64,000 nt of DNA, from contig OZ244956.1 of the NCBI GenBank assembly GCA_965222505.1, positions 3,472,001 through 3,536,000 of the forward strand, given 5' to 3'. Position 1 is the first letter of the stretch, and each line of letters opens with the position of its first letter. The stretch is from G965222505 sp965222505 (GTDB lineage: Bacteria > Bacteroidota > Rhodothermia > Rhodothermales > DATKEJ01). The position numbers were made by a program, and so were the translations under genes. The notes beneath the pieces were generated by a model. That model was not told where the DNA came from, made no database searches, and saw only the letters and a program-made list of their open reading frames with translations. Of this stretch, positions 8,661 to 17,035 are shown piece after piece.

Positions 8661-9434
8661 TTATTTCTTTTTTTTCTTCTTGTACTTTTTCTCTTTGTTC
8701 ATTGCAGCCATTGCGGCCCCAACAATGCCGGCATTGTTGCCGAATTCGGCCGCGACCGTTTTCGTCTTGAGGTCGAGATAGGGCATCCATAGGTTCCTTT
8801 TCTTCTTGTTGCTGACACCCCCGCCCAGGATGAAAAGGTCCGGGGAGAAGAGGAATTCGACATGTTGCAGGTAGGCATTCACCCGATCAGCCCAGACTTC
8901 CCAATCCAGGTTTTCGCGTTCTCGGGCACTGGCCGCGGCCCAGGCTTCGGCCTTGTTGCCGTCGTTCCACTTGAGGTGGCCCAGTTCGGCATTGGGAATG
9001 AGGTTGCGGTTGACGAACATGCCACTCCCGATGCCCGTCCCGAAGGTCAGCATGATAATCAGCCCCCCTTCATCTTTTCCGGCCCCATGGGTCACTTCGG
9101 CAATGCCAGCGGCATCGGCATCGTTGACCATCGTGACGTGACAGCCTGTCCTTTTTTCGAACAGGGCATCGGCATCCGTCCCGATCCATGTCTTATCCAC
9201 GTTAGATGCTGAAAGGGTTACCCCTTTTTTGATGATGGCCGGGAAGGTACACCCAATGGGGCCTTTCCATTTGAAGTGTTTGGCCAGTTTCGCCACCGTA
9301 TTCGCTACGGCTTCCGGTGTGGAAGGTTGAGGGGTGGGGATGCGATGCCGTTCAGTAAGCAGTTTACCTTTTTTAATATTCACCAACGCTCCCTTAATGC
9401 CGGAGCCGCCAATGTCGATGCCTAAGATGTCCAA
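8661..9434 (-). CDS. ppgK: Polyphosphate glucokinase (ROK family)
   Basis: Sugar kinase of 257 residues that phosphorylates glucose using polyphosphate (and often ATP). The N-terminal phosphate loop DIGGSGIKG is at about 6-14, the catalytic region VNDADAAG near 104-111, the second phosphate motif LTFGTGIGSG near 128-137, and PDLFILGGGVSN near the C-terminus. The SGIKG form and SASNVDKTWIG segment are typical of PpgK rather than general ROK kinases, which also have a Cys-rich zinc site missing here. The C-terminus ends in a run of lysines (KKYKKKKKK), possibly for polyanion binding; that last point is inference. Confidence 0.9.
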   Translation of the reverse strand: MDILGIDIGGSGIKGALVNIKKGKLLTERHRIPTPQPSTPEAVANTVAKLAKHFKWKGPIGCTFPAIIKKGVTLSASNVDKTWIGTDADALFEKRTGCHVTMVNDADAAGIAEVTHGAGKDEGGLIIMLTFGTGIGSGMFVNRNLIPNAELGHLKWNDGNKAEAWAAASARERENLDWEVWADRVNAYLQHVEFLFSPDLFILGGGVSNKKKRNLWMPYLDLKTKTVAAEFGNNAGIVGAAMAAMNKEKKYKKKKKK

Positions 9435-9475
9435 AATAGTGCGGGTTGAGGAATGATACGCGATACGTTTGGAAT

Positions 9476-10030
9476 CTACAGCGCGGCCATCAATTCGGCA
9501 ACTTCAACAGAAAAGCCCTTCAGGATCGCTGAGGTGACCGGGCCTTGCTCCGCTGCGAAGTCGGCCTGGGTATACCCGTTATCCTCCAGGTGCAAGACCT
9601 CCAGCGTCTGGTTGGCCGGATCCAGGAGCCAGTACTCGGGAATGCCAGCCGCGCTGTACAGCGCCTGCTTCGTGTACCGATCATGGGTGATGGAGCCGGG
9701 CGAGATGATTTCTACCACCAGATCCGGTGCACCAAAAATGCCCCGCTTTTCAATTCGGGACCGGTGCGCGTTCAAGACAAACACAATATCCGGCTGGACG
9801 ACCGTAGATTCGTCCAGAATAACATCAACAGGGGCCGGGTACAAGACGCCCAAATGATGGGACCGGTTGAAGGTGTATAGCTGCCCGAGTAACTCGGACA
9901 GTATACCTTGATGATGGGTATTGGGGGCAGGACACATAATCAGTTCGCCACGGTAAATTTCGTAACGCTGGTCATCGTCCAGTTCCAGGTAGTCCTGATA
10001 GGTCCAGGTTTTTGAAGCTACATTAGGCAT
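9476..10030 (-). CDS. Uma2-family (DUF820) PD-(D/E)XK-like protein
   Basis: Protein of 184 residues with the Uma2 fold, a restriction-endonuclease-like domain of unknown biological role. Characteristic segments are WTYQDYLELDDDQRYEIYRGEL, VQPDIVFV, APDLVVEIISPGS and AGIPEYWLLDP. The ATG at 10030 (MPNVASKTW) is chosen because family members start there; a longer in-frame extension to 10123 has no similarity to the family. The Lys/Gln region of the family active site is partly retained (TKQALYSAAG). It is divergent from the glycosyltransferase gene, with about 110 bp between them. Confidence 0.82.
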   Translation of the reverse strand: MPNVASKTWTYQDYLELDDDQRYEIYRGELIMCPAPNTHHQGILSELLGQLYTFNRSHHLGVLYPAPVDVILDESTVVQPDIVFVLNAHRSRIEKRGIFGAPDLVVEIISPGSITHDRYTKQALYSAAGIPEYWLLDPANQTLEVLHLEDNGYTQADFAAEQGPVTSAILKGFSVEVAELMAAL

Positions 10031-10140
10031 CGGGCATCCGGTTGGGCGGCAGAGGACAGGCGGTGTTACGTAAAGAAGACATGAGCGTTTCCTTATATAA
10101 TATCTAGACCCTTGATCTCTCAAACTCGTAACTTCTCACC

Positions 10141-11268
10141 ATGTCAACGCCAACCGTTGTATTCGCCATGACCGGCGCGGCACACCGCAACAGCCGTGCC
10201 TTGAAACAACTTCGTGCCCTGGACGCATTGGGGGTGCAGTTGGAGGTGCTGTCTTACAGTACGGCTGAAGAATTGCCGGTGGGGCAGGCACAGCCGGTGG
10301 CGGCGCCGAAGGGTGGCGGATTCCGTTTTTTCTGGCACTTGCACCGGCGGTATCGGGCAGCGGTGCGGCAGTTACCGGCGCGGGTATACCATGCCAGCGA
10401 TTTGTACGTTTTACCCGCCGTGGTCCAGGCGGCAAAGCAGCATGGTGCACGCGTGGTCTACGATGCACGGGAGCTCTACCCCTATGTGGCCTCCACCGCC
10501 GGGCGGCCCTGGGTGTCCTTGTTTTGGCATATCCTCCAGGGGCGGTACATCCGCCACGCCGATGCCGTGTTTACCGTCAACGATAGCATTGCCGACCGAT
10601 TGGCCGAGGCCCACGGCATTACACCTCCGATGGTGTTGCACAACGTGCCCGCCTATCAAACGGTCGAACGCACCAGCCGCCTCCGCACAATCTTGAATCT
10701 ACCGCCTGAGCCGGTGTTGATTCTACACCAGGGGCAGATGAGAAAGGACCGGGGATGTACGCTGCTGGTAGAGGCTATGCAGGAGGTAGAAGGGGCGGTG
10801 CTGGCGTTCCTGGGCGGCGGCCCACTGAAGCCTGAACTCGAAAAGATAGTGGAGACTCTGGGCTTGCACGACCGGGTCCGGTTTGTCCCGCGCGTCCTGC
10901 CGGATGTATTGCTGTCTTACACGGCTTCGGCAGACATTGGCGTAACGTTGCTGGAAGACACCTGCCTCAACCACCGCTTGGCGCTGCCCAACAAACTGTT
11001 CGAATACCTGATGGCTGGGGTGCCCGTCTTGGCCAGTGATTTACCTGAAATCGGCAATGTGGTGCGGTCCTTTGAGGTTGGGTGTGTGGTTGATCCTGCT
11101 GACCGTGCCGCACTGGTTCGGGTACTGCAACGGATGGTCGATGACGAGGCGGCTCGGGATCAGTGGCGGGTCAATGCGCCCAGCGTATTTGAAACATTTA
11201 ACTGGGCCCGTGCATCTCACCGGTTGCAAAAAACCTATACGCGGCTACTCAAGAAGACCAATCCATGA
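10141..11268 (+). CDS. Glycosyltransferase, GT4-type GT-B fold
   Basis: Predicted cytosolic glycosyltransferase of 375 residues. The N-terminal half resembles Glyco_transf_4 (HASDLYVLPAV, VVYDARELYPYV). The C-terminal half (about 185-360) is a Glycos_transf_1 domain with VLILHQGQMRKDRGCTLLVE, LAFLGGGPLKPELE and the donor-site region NKLFEYLMAGVPVLASDLPE, where the conserved EX7E glutamate falls. No signal or membrane segment is present. It overlaps the next gene by 4 bp (ATGA), so the two are translationally coupled. Donor and acceptor sugars are unknown; involvement in surface polysaccharide is inferred from the sugar transferase upstream. Confidence 0.85.
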   Translation: MSTPTVVFAMTGAAHRNSRALKQLRALDALGVQLEVLSYSTAEELPVGQAQPVAAPKGGGFRFFWHLHRRYRAAVRQLPARVYHASDLYVLPAVVQAAKQHGARVVYDARELYPYVASTAGRPWVSLFWHILQGRYIRHADAVFTVNDSIADRLAEAHGITPPMVLHNVPAYQTVERTSRLRTILNLPPEPVLILHQGQMRKDRGCTLLVEAMQEVEGAVLAFLGGGPLKPELEKIVETLGLHDRVRFVPRVLPDVLLSYTASADIGVTLLEDTCLNHRLALPNKLFEYLMAGVPVLASDLPEIGNVVRSFEVGCVVDPADRAALVRVLQRMVDDEAARDQWRVNAPSVFETFNWARASHRLQKTYTRLLKKTNP

Positions 11269-11780
11269 CCTCTTCCATACGCCTGACTTTACTGGCGCTG
11301 CTCATATTTCTGCCCGTCACGCAAGGCTGTGCCCAGTCTGAAGCGGAGACCACGGAAGTCCTGCCCGAACCGGCCTGGGCCGCTTTCGGTCAAGCCCTGG
11401 AGGCCGCGAAAGCCGGAGGCAAAAAAACCATGGTGTTTATCTACACCGACTGGTGCCCCTATTGCCAAAAGACGACCAATGAAGTTCACACCGATGAGGC
11501 CATCCTGACCTACCTGGAGGCGCATTACACGGTCACCCGTCTCAATGCCGAAAGTATGGAACCCATTGCCTTTGATGAACAGCAAGCCACCGAGGCGGAA
11601 CTGGCTCAGGCCCTCGGTGCGGCAGGGTTTCCCACAACGGTCTTCCTGGATGAAAAAGGCGAATACATCACCCGTCTCCCCGGTTTTATGCCCGCCGATG
11701 GCTTCCTGACCGTCCTCAAGTTCATCGCCGAAGACGCGTACCGCACCCAATCCTACCAGGAATACATTGAAGGATCGTGA
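11265..11780 (+). CDS. Lipid-anchored thioredoxin-fold protein
   Basis: Probable periplasmic thiol-disulfide protein of 171 residues. A lipoprotein signal peptide with hydrophobic core and lipobox-like VTQGC ends at Cys 22. The thioredoxin-fold domain follows with active-site motif WCPYC (about 63-67) and the cis-proline region AAGFPTTVFLDEKG (about 124-137). The fold and the FIYTDWCPYCQKT context resemble SoxW/thioredoxin_7 proteins. It is translationally coupled to the glycosyltransferase through a shared ATGA, which is an unusual pairing whose functional meaning is not evident. Confidence 0.85.
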   Translation: MTSSIRLTLLALLIFLPVTQGCAQSEAETTEVLPEPAWAAFGQALEAAKAGGKKTMVFIYTDWCPYCQKTTNEVHTDEAILTYLEAHYTVTRLNAESMEPIAFDEQQATEAELAQALGAAGFPTTVFLDEKGEYITRLPGFMPADGFLTVLKFIAEDAYRTQSYQEYIEGS

Positions 11781-11848
11781 GGGTTATCGAAGCCAGGTTG
11801 AAATATTGGGCCTGAACAAAGCCGGTGAAGCCATTGAGCAGGTTTCCC

Positions 11849-11897
11849 CGTAGGGACACGGCATGCCGTGTCCTTACGAAGGCATGCCGTGTCCTTA
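11849..11897. repeat. Second copy of dispersed palindrome plus half copy
   Basis: Bases 11849-11878 repeat the 30-bp palindrome at 1950-1979 with one change (CCTTA for CCCTA). A further half unit GGCATGCCGTGTCCTTA follows at 11881-11897. The end of the half unit supplies the TAA stop codon of the leftward KDPG aldolase gene (11895-11897), so the repeat lies directly against that coding region and separates it from the convergent thioredoxin-like gene. Confidence 0.85.
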
Positions 11898-12548
11898 GGA
11901 GATACGGCCCTCGGAGATACTACGCATCAGGGTTTGGGCGTTTTGGGTGAGGATGTTGTACTGGCCTTTGGCGATGGCGGCTTTGTCCAGCAAGGCACTG
12001 CCGACGCCCACGGCGCAGGCTCCGGCCCGGAGCCAGTCCCCGGCGTTGGTCAGCGTGACACCGCCGGTGGGCATCAAGCGCAGGTGCGGCATGGGGGCCA
12101 GCACGCCTTTGAAGAACGGCATACCCACGATGTTGGCCGGGAAGACCTTGACGACGTCGGCCCCCGCCTCATAGGCGGTCTGAATCTCGGTAGGGGTAAA
12201 GCAGCCCGGTATGGCTGCGGCCCCATGGGCATGGGCGACGGCAATCAACTCCGGCTTAAATACCGGGCTCACCACGTACCGTGCGCCAGCTTCAATGGCC
12301 GCTATCGCTGTTTTCTCATCAAGGATCGAACCGACGCCGAGCAGAATATCCTCGCCCATCAATTCGTGCAATGCAGCAATCTGGTCGATGGCATTCGGGA
12401 TGGTCATCGTGACCTCAATGCCCCGGATGCCGCCTGCCACAATCGCTTCCACGACGGGCAGGAGCTTTGCCGCATCCTGCACACGCAGGACGGCCACGGC
12501 CCCGGCTTCAATCAATTCATCAACAACAGTAAGGGTAGGAATAGCCAT
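11895..12548 (-). CDS. eda: KDPG / 4-hydroxy-2-oxoglutarate aldolase
   Basis: Class I aldolase of 217 residues that would cleave 2-keto-3-deoxy-6-phosphogluconate to pyruvate and glyceraldehyde-3-phosphate, the last step of hexuronate breakdown. The Glu of GIEVTM and the Schiff-base Lys of VVKVFPANIVG are visible, with LGVGSILD, FTPTEIQTAYEAGAD and MPTGGVTL as family markers. The ATG at 12548 (MAIPTLTVVDE) is preferred to one 9 codons upstream because it aligns with family starts. It is the last gene of the leftward uronate cluster, 30 bp after uxuA. A 2-keto-3-deoxygluconate kinase, needed before this step, is not in the window. Confidence 0.92.
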   Translation of the reverse strand: MAIPTLTVVDELIEAGAVAVLRVQDAAKLLPVVEAIVAGGIRGIEVTMTIPNAIDQIAALHELMGEDILLGVGSILDEKTAIAAIEAGARYVVSPVFKPELIAVAHAHGAAAIPGCFTPTEIQTAYEAGADVVKVFPANIVGMPFFKGVLAPMPHLRLMPTGGVTLTNAGDWLRAGACAVGVGSALLDKAAIAKGQYNILTQNAQTLMRSISEGRIS

Positions 12549-12578
12549 GGTGAGTATTGGTGATTTTCGCCTCAAGTT

Positions 12579-13607
12579 TCAACCTATACCCTCCCACATC
12601 CCCTGGAGGTACATGGCTCCAAGGGCACGGTCATAGAGGCCATAGCCGGGGCGGCCGGTTTCATCCCAGATCATTCGGCCATGATCGGGGCGGAGGGGGC
12701 CGCTAAAGCCGATCTCCTTGAGCGCAGCCAGGACGGCACGTAAATTTACGTCGCCAAAACGGGAGGGGTGTTCGGTTTCATGAAAGACACCGGGGGCAAT
12801 GGTCTTGACGTTTCGGCCATGCACAAAATGAATCCGACCGGCCAGGGTACGTACCCCCTCGGCCAGGTCCAACTCAGGGCGGGTCCCCAGGGAGCCGGTG
12901 CAGAATGTGACGCCATTGGCCGGACTGTCCACGAGGCCACAGACGCGGGCCAGGGCGTCCAGACTGGTAATGATACGCGGGAGCCCGAAGATGGGCCACG
13001 GCGGGTCGTCCGGGTGTATGGCGAGGCGAACGTTGTGGGCCTCGGCCACCGGGACCACGCGTTCCAGAAAATACGCCAGATGATTCCAGAGTTGCTCCGG
13101 GGCCAGTTGGGCATAGGCCGTGCGGAGGTCGGTCAGTTCAGCAGCGGTGTAGGCCGTGGCCCAACCGGGGAGGTCGCCGGTGCCGTGGGTCAAGTCGATA
13201 CGTTCGAGGGCGGCATGGTCGTAATGCAGGGCCGTGGAGCCGTCCGGCATCGGGAAGGCCAGGTCCGTACGCATCCAGTCGAAGATCGGCATGAAGTTGT
13301 AGCAGACGACGGGGATGCCGCAGGCCCCCACGCTGCGGATGCTCTCCACAAAGGCCTCGATGTACCGATCACGGGTGGGGCGGCCCAACTTGATGTCTTC
13401 ATGCACCGGAATGCTTTCCATCACCGCAATGTGGAGGCCAGCATCGGCGACGGGTTGTTGCAAGGCCTTCACCTCTTTAATGGTCCATGCGGTCCCCACC
13501 GGCACATCAAAGCAAGCCGTTACAATGCCCGATACGCCGGGAATCTGCCGGATGTGTGCCAGGGTCACCGGGTCATCGGGGCCATACCAGCGGAAGGTCA
13601 GGTACAT
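12579..13607 (-). CDS. uxuA: Mannonate dehydratase
   Basis: Enzyme of 342 residues that dehydrates D-mannonate to 2-keto-3-deoxygluconate in glucuronate catabolism. Family features include the start MYLTFRWYGPDDPVTLAHIRQIPGV, the metal-site region VCYNFMPIFDWMRTDL, LAIHPDDPPWPIFGLPRI, TFCTGSLG, HFVHGRNV and the C-terminal RPDHGRMIWDE. The length is slightly shorter than E. coli UxuA (394), as is common in other phyla. It follows uxaB in the same operon with a 72-bp gap and precedes the aldolase. Confidence 0.93.
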   Translation of the reverse strand: MYLTFRWYGPDDPVTLAHIRQIPGVSGIVTACFDVPVGTAWTIKEVKALQQPVADAGLHIAVMESIPVHEDIKLGRPTRDRYIEAFVESIRSVGACGIPVVCYNFMPIFDWMRTDLAFPMPDGSTALHYDHAALERIDLTHGTGDLPGWATAYTAAELTDLRTAYAQLAPEQLWNHLAYFLERVVPVAEAHNVRLAIHPDDPPWPIFGLPRIITSLDALARVCGLVDSPANGVTFCTGSLGTRPELDLAEGVRTLAGRIHFVHGRNVKTIAPGVFHETEHPSRFGDVNLRAVLAALKEIGFSGPLRPDHGRMIWDETGRPGYGLYDRALGAMYLQGMWEGIG

Positions 13608-13679
13608 GATGTTCTACGTACTACGTGCTGGGTTTTGTTCGGAACAGGTCTTGGCCGGGTCGTGCCCATCGATTCGGCG

Positions 13680-15173
13680 CTAGGCGGCATGAGCGGTTAC
13701 GAAGGTTTGGAGGACAGCCGGGACGCCGTCTTGCAGGGCGGCGGCAATGTGCTGCCGAACGGCGGTTTCAAAGCCCGGCATAGCGGTAAGATCGGTATGC
13801 CAGAGGTCGGCATCCGCCAAAAGTTGATGAACGCATGCGTCCACGGCTTGTGCATCTGTCAAGTGGGTGTTGCGCCACACCTGCCGGATGCGGTCGGCCT
13901 GGTCGTCGGGAGGAAAGGCCGCCGGGTCATCATCCCGGCGGAGGAGCAGGAACAGCGCAAAGCTGAGGGTGAGCGCCGGGGGGAGGGTGCCGGTTTTTTC
14001 AAGATGACTTTGTATGGACGGCACCACCCGGACGCGGGTTTTCATGGTGGCCTGGAGCATGATGTTGCGGAGCGGATGCACGATGAAGGGGTTTGAAAAC
14101 CGGTCCAGGACTTCCTGGGCAAAGGTTTCTGCACCGGCACGGTCCACATCAAGGCTCGGCACGATTTCGTCCAGCATTATGCGGCGAACGAATGGGCCGA
14201 AGACCGGGTCGGCAACGGCCTCGCGCACAGTCTCCAAACCATACTGCATGCCCGCCGGGACCATGCCCGTATGCGTCCCGTTGAGAATGCGGACCTTGCG
14301 TTCGCGGTAGGGGGTGATGTCTTCGTCAACGATGATGCCTGGGTCGGCATTGAGGAAGGGCAGTCGTTCGATGAGGGCTTCGTCTCCTTCGACGGCCCAG
14401 AGGCGGTATGGCTCGGCGGTAATGAGCAGATCGTCCCGGTAGCCGATGCGCTTAAACAGCGCGGTCTGCTTCTCTGCGTCGGGTGTACCCGGTACGATGC
14501 GGTCGACGAGGGTATTGCAGAACCGGCACGCTCCGAGCCATTCGGCAAACGCAGATTCGCCATACCACCGCCCGGCCAGAGTTTCGACGATACCCCGGAG
14601 CCGATCGCCGTTGCTTATCAACAACTCGCATGGCAAGATGACGGGTGCTTGGGCCGGATCGAAATCGAAGGCCAGGGCGCGGGCGTACAAAAACGCGGTG
14701 AGTTTGCCGGGGAACGAATGCGGCGGGGTGAGGTCGGGGTGGTCGGTTGGATCAAGGACAATACCGACCTCCGTCGTATTCGATACGATCACCGACAGGT
14801 CCGGGTTGGCCGCACAGGCCAACACCTCATCCCATTGATCTCGTGCTGAAAGCGCCCGGCTGATTGAACTGATAATCTGGACCTCGTCCACCTCTTGTCC
14901 ATCGGCCATGCCCTGTACCACGAGGGTGTAAAGGCCATCCTGGGCATTGAGCTTTTGTGTGCGTCCACTGCCCGTTGAGCCGACGGCCACCACGCGCCCT
15001 CCAAAGACTCCCTGCCGGTTGGCCTGGTCGATGAAATAGCCGATGAAGCCGCGCAAAAATACGCCGGTGCCGAACTGCAAGACTTTTTCTGGAAGGTCCT
15101 GTAGGGCCGGGTTCGGCAACATGCCGGTGGGGCCCGGGCTGGTGCGAAGGAGGTTGTTGTCCAGGGTGTACAT
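13680..15173 (-). CDS. uxaB: Tagaturonate reductase (altronate oxidoreductase)
   Basis: Long-chain mannitol-dehydrogenase-family NAD-dependent oxidoreductase of 497 residues, most like UxaB, which interconverts tagaturonate and altronate. Markers are the N-terminal dinucleotide region VLQFGTGVFLRGF, then SNTTEVGI, ILPCELLISNGDRLR, FCNTLVDRIVPGTPD, ITPYRERKVRILNGTHT and NPFIVHPLRNIMLQATMKTR. The ATG at 15173 (MYTLDNNLLRTSPG) is chosen; a longer frame to 15410 would overlap the preceding dctM gene. Pairing with uxuA (a mannonate enzyme) instead of uxaA suggests either broad specificity or that uxaA lies elsewhere. Tagaturonate rather than fructuronate as substrate is judged from similarity only. 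Confidence 0.88.
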   Translation of the reverse strand: MYTLDNNLLRTSPGPTGMLPNPALQDLPEKVLQFGTGVFLRGFIGYFIDQANRQGVFGGRVVAVGSTGSGRTQKLNAQDGLYTLVVQGMADGQEVDEVQIISSISRALSARDQWDEVLACAANPDLSVIVSNTTEVGIVLDPTDHPDLTPPHSFPGKLTAFLYARALAFDFDPAQAPVILPCELLISNGDRLRGIVETLAGRWYGESAFAEWLGACRFCNTLVDRIVPGTPDAEKQTALFKRIGYRDDLLITAEPYRLWAVEGDEALIERLPFLNADPGIIVDEDITPYRERKVRILNGTHTGMVPAGMQYGLETVREAVADPVFGPFVRRIMLDEIVPSLDVDRAGAETFAQEVLDRFSNPFIVHPLRNIMLQATMKTRVRVVPSIQSHLEKTGTLPPALTLSFALFLLLRRDDDPAAFPPDDQADRIRQVWRNTHLTDAQAVDACVHQLLADADLWHTDLTAMPGFETAVRQHIAAALQDGVPAVLQTFVTAHAA

Positions 15174-15223
15174 GGCAGCGGGGTTATCCTTCGGCGGCTT
15201 CACGGATGCGGGCTCAGGGGTGG

Positions 15224-16519
15224 TCAATAGCCGAACACGGCGGGGAGCCAGAGGCTCAGACTGGGGAGGTACGTGACAAGGAGCAGGGCCACGAGCATTG
15301 CGATAAACAACGGCAGCAGGGGCCGGATGACGGAGGTAATGGAGGTCCCGGCGACCCCCACGCCCACAAACAACACACTCCCCACCGGCGGTGTACACAA
15401 CCCGATGCACAGGTTCAGGACCATAATGATGCCGAAGTGCGTGGGGTCAATGCCCAGCTCAATGGCAATCGGCAGGAAGATCGGGGTGAAGATGAGTACC
15501 GCCGGGGTCATATCCATGAAGGTACCCACGGCCAGCAGGATCACGTTGATGATCAACAGAATCAAGATCTTGTTTTCGCTGAGGGCAATGAGCGTGGCGC
15601 TGACGTTCTGCGGAATGTTCTCGTAGGAGAGCAGCCACGACATCCCGACGGAGGTTGCAATCAACAGCATCACAACAGCGGTGGTCCCGGCCGAGTCCAG
15701 CAGGATTTTCGGGAGGTCACCGACGCTGATTTCGTGGTAGATAAAGGCCAGCACCAGTGCATACAGCACCGCCACGGCTGCGGCTTCGGTGGCGGTGAAG
15801 ATGCCGCCCACAATCCCGCCGATCACCACGACGAGCAGGAACAGGCTCGGGATCGCCTCCAGAAACCGCTTGAACGTCTCCCGAAGCGGAATGCGCGGAC
15901 TCACCGGGTAGCCCTGGCGCTTGGCGATGACCGCCGCCACACTCATCAACAGCAGTCCTACCAGCAAGCCGGGTACGTAGCCGGCCAGGAAAAGGGCTGC
16001 AATCGAGACGCCTCCGCTGGCCAGGGAATACACGATCAGGATGTTGCTCGGCGGAATGATCAGGCCGGTGGTTGAAGAGGTGATGTTGACGGCGGCGCTG
16101 AAGTTGGGGTCGTAGCCTTCTTCTTCCATGCGTGGTCCCATCACCCCGCCAATGGCCGAAGCCGCTGCCACCGCCGAACCGGAAATCGCCCCGAACAGCA
16201 TCGAGGCTACGATGTTGACGTGGGCCAGGCTGCCGGGAAGTGACCCCAAAAGGCTCTTTGCAAAATCAATCAACCTTCGAGCGATGCCCCCGCTGTTCAT
16301 GAGTTGCCCTGCAAGGATGAAAAACGGGATGGCAAGCAAGGTAAACGAATCGAGGCCCGTTGCCATGCGTTGTGCAATGGTGGTGACCGCCGGGCCGGAC
16401 TGGATGCTGAGCAGCATCGTGCCAACGGTCGCCAGGCCGATGCTGTAGGCCACCGGCACCCCCATCAGCAACAGAATGACGAAACTGACGACCAGGACGA
16501 AGACGTTGATCCACTCCAT
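15224..16519 (-). CDS. dctM: TRAP transporter large permease DctM
   Basis: Twelve-segment membrane subunit (431 residues) of a tripartite ATP-independent periplasmic transporter, driven by a sodium or proton gradient. Typical DctM segments include LLMGVPVAYSIGLATVG, AIPFFILAGQLMNSGGIARR, SGSAVAAASAIGGVMGPRM and the conserved C-terminal TPPVGSVLFVG. It lies 3 bp after dctQ and upstream of uxaB, so uptake and catabolism are co-transcribed. Substrate assignment as a hexuronate is inferred from the neighbours. Confidence 0.93.
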   Translation of the reverse strand: MEWINVFVLVVSFVILLLMGVPVAYSIGLATVGTMLLSIQSGPAVTTIAQRMATGLDSFTLLAIPFFILAGQLMNSGGIARRLIDFAKSLLGSLPGSLAHVNIVASMLFGAISGSAVAAASAIGGVMGPRMEEEGYDPNFSAAVNITSSTTGLIIPPSNILIVYSLASGGVSIAALFLAGYVPGLLVGLLLMSVAAVIAKRQGYPVSPRIPLRETFKRFLEAIPSLFLLVVVIGGIVGGIFTATEAAAVAVLYALVLAFIYHEISVGDLPKILLDSAGTTAVVMLLIATSVGMSWLLSYENIPQNVSATLIALSENKILILLIINVILLAVGTFMDMTPAVLIFTPIFLPIAIELGIDPTHFGIIMVLNLCIGLCTPPVGSVLFVGVGVAGTSITSVIRPLLPLFIAMLVALLLVTYLPSLSLWLPAVFGY

Positions 16520-16522
16520 GGC

Positions 16523-17026
16523 TTACGGGGTTTGGGGGCTGCGGATGAGGTGGAGGTTGTCGAGCATTTGCAGCGCGGCGTAGAACATGATCAGCACGCC
16601 GCTCAGGGGCAGGACGAGGTAGACGTACCCGAGCGGAAGTTGCAGGGCCGCCGAGGTCTGGCCGAGCAACAACTGCAGCGAAACCAGCTTGAACCCCCCG
16701 ATGACCATCACGACCAGCGCAAACACAAACACCAGTCCCTCAATAATCAGCATGAGCCAGGCGCGGCGGGTACCCTGGAGTTTGGTCGGGAGGAGGTCGA
16801 TGGCGAGGTGCAACCGTTGGCCTGTCGCATACCCGGCTCCCAGTAGGCCGACCCAGATCAGCAGGTACCGGGCCAGTTCGTCGGTAAACGAGCTGGGGTC
16901 CCCGAGGATAAAGCGGGTGAAGACTTGCCACAGGACGTTCAGGACGGCGAAGCCCATGATGAACACCAGGGTCCAGCCGAGGGCATGGTCCACGGTGTGT
17001 TTCAAACGATGCAGGGCGGTTGACAT
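16523..17026 (-). CDS. dctQ: TRAP transporter small permease DctQ
   Basis: Four-segment membrane protein of 167 residues, the small subunit that pairs with DctM. The segment WTLVFIMGFAVLNVLWQVFTRF followed by SSFTDELARYLLIWVGLLGA is the DctQ family signature. It sits 9 bp after dctP and 3 bp before dctM, in the usual P-Q-M order for this operon type. Confidence 0.92.
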   Translation of the reverse strand: MSTALHRLKHTVDHALGWTLVFIMGFAVLNVLWQVFTRFILGDPSSFTDELARYLLIWVGLLGAGYATGQRLHLAIDLLPTKLQGTRRAWLMLIIEGLVFVFALVVMVIGGFKLVSLQLLLGQTSAALQLPLGYVYLVLPLSGVLIMFYAALQMLDNLHLIRSPQTP

Positions 17027-17035
17027 AGGCAGGGT

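Noticed and set aside
12768..14096. 442-codon plus-strand frame across uxuA and uxaB
   Set aside because: Crosses two genes with strong family matches on the minus strand; codon composition is of antisense type.
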